Part shown: piece by piece, positions 52,701 to 61,700 of the stretch
Layout: each line of letters starts with the position of its first letter
Numbering within the stretch: the stretch's first letter is position 1
DNA from: Balanoglossus misakiensis
Taxonomy: Eukaryota; Hemichordata
Direction: 5' to 3'
Length of the DNA stretch: 64,000 nt
Assembly: GCA_040954595.2 (NCBI GenBank)
Contig: CM082587.2
Span: 9,424,001 to 9,488,000 of the forward strand
Program-made: the position numbers and the translations under genes
The notes under the pieces: generated by a model
The model's database searches: none
Seen by the model: the letters and a program-made list of their open reading frames with translations, nothing else
What the model was told of the DNA's origin: nothing

Positions 52701-55700
52701 AAATAAGTCAAGGTAGCATGATCATGCACGAAAAAATTATAGTATCACCAGCAAACAACAACAAAACAATTAACTGTAACAAACTCAGACAGTTGTCTTT
52801 TCTTAAATGGACCAGACTTGAATTTATATTGAGCGAAAACTGAATATAACATTTTACAGCACTTATTTTTTCTGGTTTGCAAACGGTAACTTTTCCCAAC
52901 TTGCTTTTATTTCATATAATTAGTGTAAGTATCTTATCCTCTGAAATAAATAACAATATTTACTTCTTTGTCTAAAGGAATTTGAAGCCGACTGACCCAA
53001 GCCTTCTCTTTTGTTCATGGTATTGAGATTAAGATGGGATTTATTTTGTAAACTCACTTTAATATTAATACAAAATCAACTATTTTTTATTTTATTTTTA
53101 GAATCGTAAAATGCTGTGTAAAGACCGCGACAAACTATTGAGGAAGTGTAATGTTGCAGAGTCTATGGGCCAAGAAAATTTAGTCCGAGACTTGAGTGAA
53201 CAGATTGACAGTATATCAGCTAATATTGACTATGTACAAGAAAGTATTCAAGAGTGCCAGGCAAATTTGGTGGAAATCACAGAGACAAAGGTAAGGCATT
53301 TTTATCTCCTATTTGATGTATGGTCACTTCTAGGTTGGTATGAATCCATCAGGTTGTCCAAAACGTCTACAAAAACTCAAAAATTGTAACTGTAGTAAAT
53401 GAATTATATACCAAATTACAAAGATGACTCAATACTTCTTTGTCCAAAGGAATTTGAAGCTGACTGTCCCAAGCCTTATCTTTCGTTCATGGTATTGAGA
53501 TTAAGACGGGATTTATTTTGTATATACTAAATTACAAAGATGACTCAATCCTTTTCAAGCAATATTTTACACATTTATTAATATCCAAAAATGTTGAATT
53601 TTGACAACCAGAAACCAAATTAATCCCAGTATAGAATGTAGTATAGAATATAGTTCATTTCACTGCAATATGCAATGGTGGCAATGGTGTGGACAATAAT
53701 TAACAGTAAATTTGGATGTCTAAACTAAATGCAAGACAGTCATAATCGTAGCATATTGGGCTGGGTGGGCCAATAGTGTAACACTGACCATGGATGTCAC
53801 CGCACCTGTAGAGCTTACTTCACAGTAATAATCACTGTAAGCCATTACCCAGCAAAAATCTACAGGGGGTAGGGTTGTTGAATTCGATTGACGTACATGT
53901 AGTTCGCACTGCAATGAGAGGGCGGCAGAGTTACTTAAAGGGACAAAGTCTCTCTCTCGCTGCCCTTTTTCCATTAATTATGTTTGATACCAGACACTGT
54001 TTATGTTATTCTAAATGTGGATATGTAGTGAATCAACGTTCAGCCACACACAACTTCCATCCCGCTTGTATGATATGAGAGTAAAAAACTCGCCCAAAAT
54101 TAATAAATGGTAGAGAACGATTATTCATTTTGGCGAGTTTTTTTCACTCTCTTGTCTACAAGCAGGATGGAAGTTCTGTGTGGCCGAACGTTCATTCACT
54201 ACATACATGTATCCACATGTAGAATAACATAAACAGTGTCTTGTATAAAACATTATAAATGCTCCGCAACAAAGTGCCCCATGACTCTCATCTCTGTACA
54301 GTCACTGGAATCATAATTATTTTGTACACTGACTGAGGACTTCATGTGAGATTCCATGTATTCCTGATCACAGAAAGGTCAAAATGAGCACCTTTGTTAA
54401 TTTAAGTGTCCTCATAATGATACAATATTTGTACTAATATTTTAGCTATCAAAATTTCACACTGAAAGTTAATGTAAGACATACTTGTAGTGGTATGTAA
54501 AATGTACGTACTCCTTAGACTGTTCATTAAATTTAATTCAAATACATGTACCATCTAAAAATACACACATAAATTAGCTATGATTAGTTCAATTAGGCCT
54601 GTTAATGCAGTTTTCCCACACTGGATTGTTTGTAAGCAATAAACTGAAAATATATGTAGTGACTGTTTTGGGGTCCCATTGGGATGTACCATGGGACCTT
54701 ATGGGATCGGTTGCGTCTGTATGTATGTATGTATGTATGGATGGATGGATGTATGTACAGTGAAACCTGGCAAAACCGACCTCACCTCGGACCACACATT
54801 CTGGTCGGTTTTCACAGTGGGTCGGTTTACTCAGAGTGGGCGTGGCTTCCCCCTCCCCATGAACCCTTTGACCCCGATCTCATACACACAGTGCACAGCA
54901 GACACACGCACGATATGTACACGTTGTACATTCATGTATATTTCAAATAAAAGGTAATTAAAAAACTTCTGTACAGTGTAATTTCTGAAAATTGTTAAAA
55001 ATAAAAAAAGTAAATTCAAGTTCGTTCGCGTGCTGAGTGGGTAAACAGGAAGACGTACACGGTATTGTTACGATCGCATCGGCAGAATGTTGGGCAATTG
55101 ATTTCCTGGAAACTACTGATAAGTTGTCGTAAACAACATCCAGTCTATTTTTTCTTCATAAAACTGTCGAGAGATGATTGTTTAGGAAACATCGCTTCTG
55201 CAGTACTGTTTGATAAATCGCCGCCCTTGTCAACACTGCGTGGCCGCACTGTTGGTTGTACACTGTATTGTTTACAAAAAGAGATTCACACCTCGCCACC
55301 GGGAAGACTTATCAGTAAATTGCTAACGAAGTGTTGACAAACCGTCGCTTTGACTATTGTTTGGAAGACAGGAAAACCAAAATTAGCACATCGTTGCGGT
55401 AATTTTTGATCAAAGACATGATTTCAACCTTTACAATAAAGTGATCGGTCGGTCTATTCAGGTTGAATTTGAGGGGTGGGACCGACCAACGCGGTCGGTG
55501 TTCGAAGTAGACAGTGGTCGGTATTCAGAGTGACTTTTACCATTGGCGTCAATGGGAAATTTTTGGGACTAAACAGATCGGTCGATTTTCACAGGAAGTC
55601 GGTTTACCCAGGGGTCGGTTTTGCCAGGTTTTACTGTATGTCTGTATGTCCGTCCACATCAAAAACTTGAAAACCGCTGCGTTTATCACCTTGATATTTG

Positions 55701-58700
55701 GTGTGCTGATGCAGGCTGGGCTGTAGATGGGAGTTTGTTCAAATGAAGTTGTCATTGCCAAAAATATGCAATTTAACTGGAAAAATGTGAATTTGGGCAA
55801 AACTCAGTAACTCAAGAACTACTGGTCAGATTGCTTTGCAAAGTGGTGTGTATTTACTTTATTGAGTTGTTTTAATTAGGCAGGAACTCCCCTCCTGTGA
55901 TTCATATAAACACAGCAAATTCCTGAATGATTCCATAACTGGCTAAGTTTTAAAGAGGCCAGCTGTTCTATTTAGTGTATGTACAGTAGATATGCCATTG
56001 GCAGCTTATGGGTCAGTCAGTGTTTGCCCATTGATCTCTCGCTATGTAGTATGTGTGTGTCTGTCTGTCTGTCTGTATATGGCCATGTACTCCGGTGTAG
56101 ACTTTTTCTTGTGTAATCACTCAATGGGACCAACGTATCCTTGACACAATTTTTAGGTCCCATTGGTTTTTACCATGGGACCTTATGGGATCGGTTGCGT
56201 CTGTATGTATGTATGGATGTATGTATGTATGGGTGGATGGATGGATGGATGGATGTATGTCTGTATGTCCGTCCACATCAAAAACTTGAAAACCGCTGCG
56301 CGTATCACATCAATATTTGGTGTGCAGATGCAGGCTGGGCTGTAGATGGGAGTTTGTTCAAATGAAGTTGTCATTGCCAAAAATATGCAAATTAGCTGAA
56401 AAAATGTGAATTTGGTCAAGACTCAGTAACTCAAGAACTACTGGTCAGATTGCTTTGCAAAGTGGTGTGTATTTACTTTATTTAGTTGTTTTAATTAGGC
56501 AGGAACTCCCTCCTGTGTTTCATATAAACACAGCAAATTCCTGAATGATTACATAACTGGCTAAGTTTTATAAAGGCCAGCTGTTCTATTTAGTGTATGT
56601 ACAGTACATATGCCATTGGCAGCTTATGGGTCAGTCAGTGTTTGCCCATTGATCTCTCTCGATGTGTGTGTCTGTCTGTCTGTATATGGCCATGTACTCC
56701 GGTGTAGACTTTTTCTTGTGTAATCCCTCAATGGGACCGCCGTGTCCTTGACGTGATTTTTAATTTATGCATAGACAGTGTTTTCTCCAGGATGTTGAGA
56801 GAAGGGGGGAATGTCCCCCCTTAGTCCAAAATTAAGGGGGGATTTGGTCAAAGTAGGGGGAATCATGATTTGCATAATTTATGTTAATTAGGTAAACATC
56901 AAGGAATGACAATTTTGAAAGTTAACATACTAACTGCCTTCATTCCATATTAAAAACAGCATAAGTAAATTACAACATTTTACATGTGAACTTGACAACA
57001 TATTAACAGTAACAGTTTTTTCTACTTTAAATTAGTAGATTTTGCAGAGGAAGACACCAGCTTGCATAACTTTCAGGGCATGTAATTTAAAAAATGCTGG
57101 AGAGCTGAAAATAACTCTCCTGAAATTATTCACACAAGTGGTAGGAGAGTGACTGGCAAGGAGAGTGAAATGAATAAAATATATGCAACTGCAAAAACAA
57201 TAGTGTCTTTCTTTAATACTATACCTAGTAACAATTTTCTTGTTTGATTTTAAAAGTTTCAGTTTTAAATAGCTGCCAAAATATTAGATTGTGAAACCAT
57301 TAATAGTGAAATAAATTGAAGTGGTATATATTTCTTCAGATTTCTGCCTACACTTCTCCATCTGTGGCTAGGCACACTACTCAAATATACAGTCTCTGTA
57401 CATATTGAATGACTTTCCTTCCTAAGTAAGAAAACAAGGTCATGGAAAACTGATACATTCTTGATAATCTTGATAATTGTTACTTTCTGCCAACCCAATT
57501 TCAAAAGTCGCCATAACAACAACTTCCCTTGAGTGCAGAGTGTGTGTGCTCTAAATTTAGACGGTATCCAGATAGGCTGTTCCAACAATTGCACACTATA
57601 GCCCTGGAGCTAAATTACACGTAAATGAATGTGAAAGTCATCTACAACATAGTTTTGGGGGGTGGGAAGTTAAAATGTATAGGACAGCACGCAGTAATAT
57701 AACTCTGCATAGAGTTAATTACCTGTCTCTTCTTTCTTTTCAGGATGATGGTGAAAATGAAGAAATGAATGCTGTTATGAGTTCATGTACTTTGACGGAA
57801 GCCAGATATCTTATGGAACATTTCGTAAATCTTTCCATTGAGAAGGTAATGTAGGACATGTGAAAAAGATGTTTGTCACATGTACACACCGTGTTTATCT
57901 TTGCCGAACAGAATATACCGCGATTTATACTCTGGTTGTTCTATGTGTTGTTTCAAACGTCTATAGCATCAAAACTACAGTAAACCGTCGATTATCCGCA
58001 TGCGTATGCGTGTTATATGTGAGATGTCGTTTACCGTCTACTGTATATTTGTTTGCGTCATTCTCAGATGTAAAAATATGTCCAAACCCAAATAATCGGT
58101 GGATTTTAAAGATCAAAGTATTAATGTTCCACAATAAGAAATTCACTCTTTAAAAGTAAACATTTCTCTTGTAATTGTTGGGTGCAGAATCCCCTTACCA
58201 GTTCTGATCTAGTAGGATAACATGTCCTTTACATTTATTGTAGGGATTGTACGCAGTTCAGAGGGATGGCTATTGTAAAGAACTGGAAGCCAAAACACAT
58301 CAGATGGAACAACAAATTCTATTGCAACAACAGCTATTACAGCATGTATTAACAGATGCTGACCAGTTGGATTTGGAAGTTCAAGAAATACTGAGTAATC
58401 CAATGGCAGGTAATTATTTTTGCTGAAGTGTGTCAAGTTGTATGATTGATGCTGTTCACATGTAGTGTATTAGTCCTTTGGTTGTTGATTTATTCTGTGC
58501 CTTAATTAGCAGTTCGTAACACCTCCAAACTTGGCGAATTATTCACGAAAGTGCATTGTGACTCGCGCATGCACAATCAGAAGTTGCATGGAGTCGAATC
58601 CAGTCTGCGGTCAAATCATGTCACATCGAGAGTGCACCGGTTGACTGCAGAAGCAGTGTTCCTGTACCACCCTGTTCCTGTTCCTATTCCTATGGCTTCT

Positions 58701-61700
58701 TTCAGCATAAGTCAACCACCGACACTGTGCATGCAGTTCTATGTATGGGCACTGATTGATTAGTGTGTTTACATTTGGTCAAGTGTTTCTGTACTTCATG
58801 TTAGCATATACTTTAAAGAAAATAAACGTGTTATGCCATTGTTTTCCCATCAAAAATACAACGCCTTTTATCTACAGAAATATTGACATCCTAAGGTCCG
58901 ATCACAAGGTTATTCACAAAATACCAGGATTTATGTCTGAGTACATCATATAGCAGATGTGTTGTCCGAGACACGCAGTGAAAAATGGCAGCATTTTATT
59001 TTAAAAAATGAGTCCTAATTAATGTTTACAACTTTTAGATCTCCTGCAAATATCTGAGACAACATTTATTAAAACGAGCTGGGGGAGGATGTGAGAAGCA
59101 TGATTCTTCTCTTTAATATGCAAACTGATTTAGCTGTTACATTATACTACTACTAGCCACTAGTCATTTCATAAAGATTCTCAATACTTTCTAATGTTTG
59201 CTTGCTTTGAGCGAGTTTCTGGTATTGAGATGAGTTTTGAATTCAGGGCTGAGCTTCTGGCTTCAGTGACTGTGAACCAAGCGACTAGTACATCTTGCAA
59301 AATCTACAAACGCTCAGACTGTTTGTTGACATTGTCAAGAATGATTGACAAGAGCACAGTCCCTCCAAGGGCCTCACAATAGAGTTGATGCAACCAGAAG
59401 CCCTTAAGGTATACAAGTCTATGGGCCAACATGATCCCATGACTTACGCGCTTACACTTGCTGCGTTACATAGAGACACTCTGAACAAAATTGTTAGGGG
59501 CCCAATGGGCCCCTATTTGTATTGTTGAAATTTTTAGGAACCCAAGCCTTGCAGGCTTGCAGCTTTAATCTGTACATGTAATGTATTTATTTAAGCAATA
59601 ACCCCCGCCGCAGGCGGGTATACACAAGATTTGGGTACAATTCGAGACATATAGCACGAGCCGTCAGGCGAGTGCTATATGGAGCGTATTGTACCCAAAT
59701 CAAGTGTATACCCGACTGAGGTGGGGGTTATTGCTATTATATTATATCAACAACTGTTTTTGTGGCATATCAGTGTCATTTTCTTACCGAAACGGTGTCA
59801 GAAAGAGAAATTACGATCGTGAACCAACATGGCGACGACAAATGTAAACACGAGCGGCCGGGATCAAGCATTCAACATGAAGCAGACGACAAAAAGTGAC
59901 AAGACGGGCATCGCGCGTGGCAAAGTGACAAATATTTCCACAGAGCAGTTCCAAAATAAAATGTCCATTAATTCAACATTATATTATTTTGTTTTATTTA
60001 TTTGGTTTAAACACGCGCGACTGTGGTTTAACCGCACATTTTGCTGCCGTATGCTAGTTCAGGGGCCCGTTTTACCACTGCTAGCCATGGTAAAACAGTA
60101 TTTTACCATGACTGGATTCAGCTCTCGTCCAATCAGAATCATGGACAGTAGCATGATATAATATAATATGAAATAATGAAGCCCATAACCTTGGAGCAAT
60201 TGATAGATAGATAGACAGACAGTGGAACTAGTTGTGTCCCTGGCCCTAAATACCTAGAAATCATTGAAGCAAGTAATGCAATTGTCAATAAAACTTTTTG
60301 GTAATTAACAACACAGTGACCATAATTAAGCAAATTTGTTACAGAGATTGTATTAATCTATGATGGATACATGCACTAGTTCCTTGGTCTGAAGTTGCAT
60401 TTGGACTTGTAGTTCCACGAGTTTTTCATTCTGTTTTTCCAGACAACTTTTTGCAACAGTACTTACATGTTGACATTGCTTCTCATTTGTAGCTAATTCA
60501 GCAATGCAATCTTCTATTGTAGCAATTAGATTCGCAGATCTCAGCCAATCGAGTTCCAATTTTGTCTGCTTCATGTTTAAAGCTCATCACAGGCGCTTGT
60601 GTTTACATTCATAGTCGCCATGTTGGTTTACGTTCGTAACTTCTTTTTCTGATGCTGTTTCGGTAAGGAAATGACACTGATATGCCACAAAAACAATTGT
60701 TGATATAATATAATAGCAGTAACCCCCGCCACAGTCTGGTGTACACTCCATTTGGGAACAATTCGCTCCATATAGCACTGGCCTAACAGCTCTTGGTATA
60801 TGTCTCGAATTGTACCCAAATCTCGCGTATACCCGCCTGCGGCGGGGGTTATTGCTTATTAAATAACTTATTCAAGTGTGAATCTCATAACTGAAATTAG
60901 GGCATTTAGTTACAGTCTGACGACGTTTATCCGAACTTGTTGGGCGGTAGGTAAATTGTTCGGAAAATTAATCGTTCGGATAATTGACCTCAACAATGCA
61001 TGTCCCTCTGTAGGCTCTCATACCCCCCCCCCTACATGTTAGTGTCATACACATTCACACTGTCAATAAACACGCATGTAAAGTACAATGTAAGAGGTAT
61101 TTTATTGCAAAAAATAAACTCTGGTTCATAAATAAGTTACAGTACAGACGGATTGAAATTGAAACTTTGAATCAAGTATTTGATAGAATTCCCGATGTGA
61201 AAATAGACGCCCGTGACAAAACCAAAATGGCCACCAGTATTAAAACAAATCGTTAAGCACACAACATGATAAAAGCGGGAGGGTAAAAATGACACAGTAA
61301 TTGGAGAGAATTTCTGCTGATTTGTAAAGTCTAACAAAAGATGATCACCTTCGGAGAAAGAAAGAATCCAGCGTGGCTTGCTTCGAATGGGCTTTGGGGT
61401 GTTGTTTTGCTACGGACATCGAAGCGTGTAGCTGTAAAATCTTCACACAGTCGCCGGAACCTTCACCTTCATACCACTTCATAAAAGTGTTCAAACTGCT
61501 GATGGTTTCGGCAACAGTTGGAATGTCTCTGGCATCGCACTGACTTTCTTCTTCTCCATCTATGTCACGGACGGTTTCGCTGTTGCTGGACTTCGCGATC
61601 TCAATGAGTTTGTTGTCACTGAAGTCCTCTTCGACGATGTGGCTGTCACTCTTCACCCATTCATCTGCGTCGCTAACTTCCAGTTCATGGAAGACTTCAT

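Noticed and set aside
55065-55337. 90-codon frame inside the nested TA element
   Set aside because: There is no transposase motif and no similarity between its residues and known DDE domains. The element appears non-autonomous.
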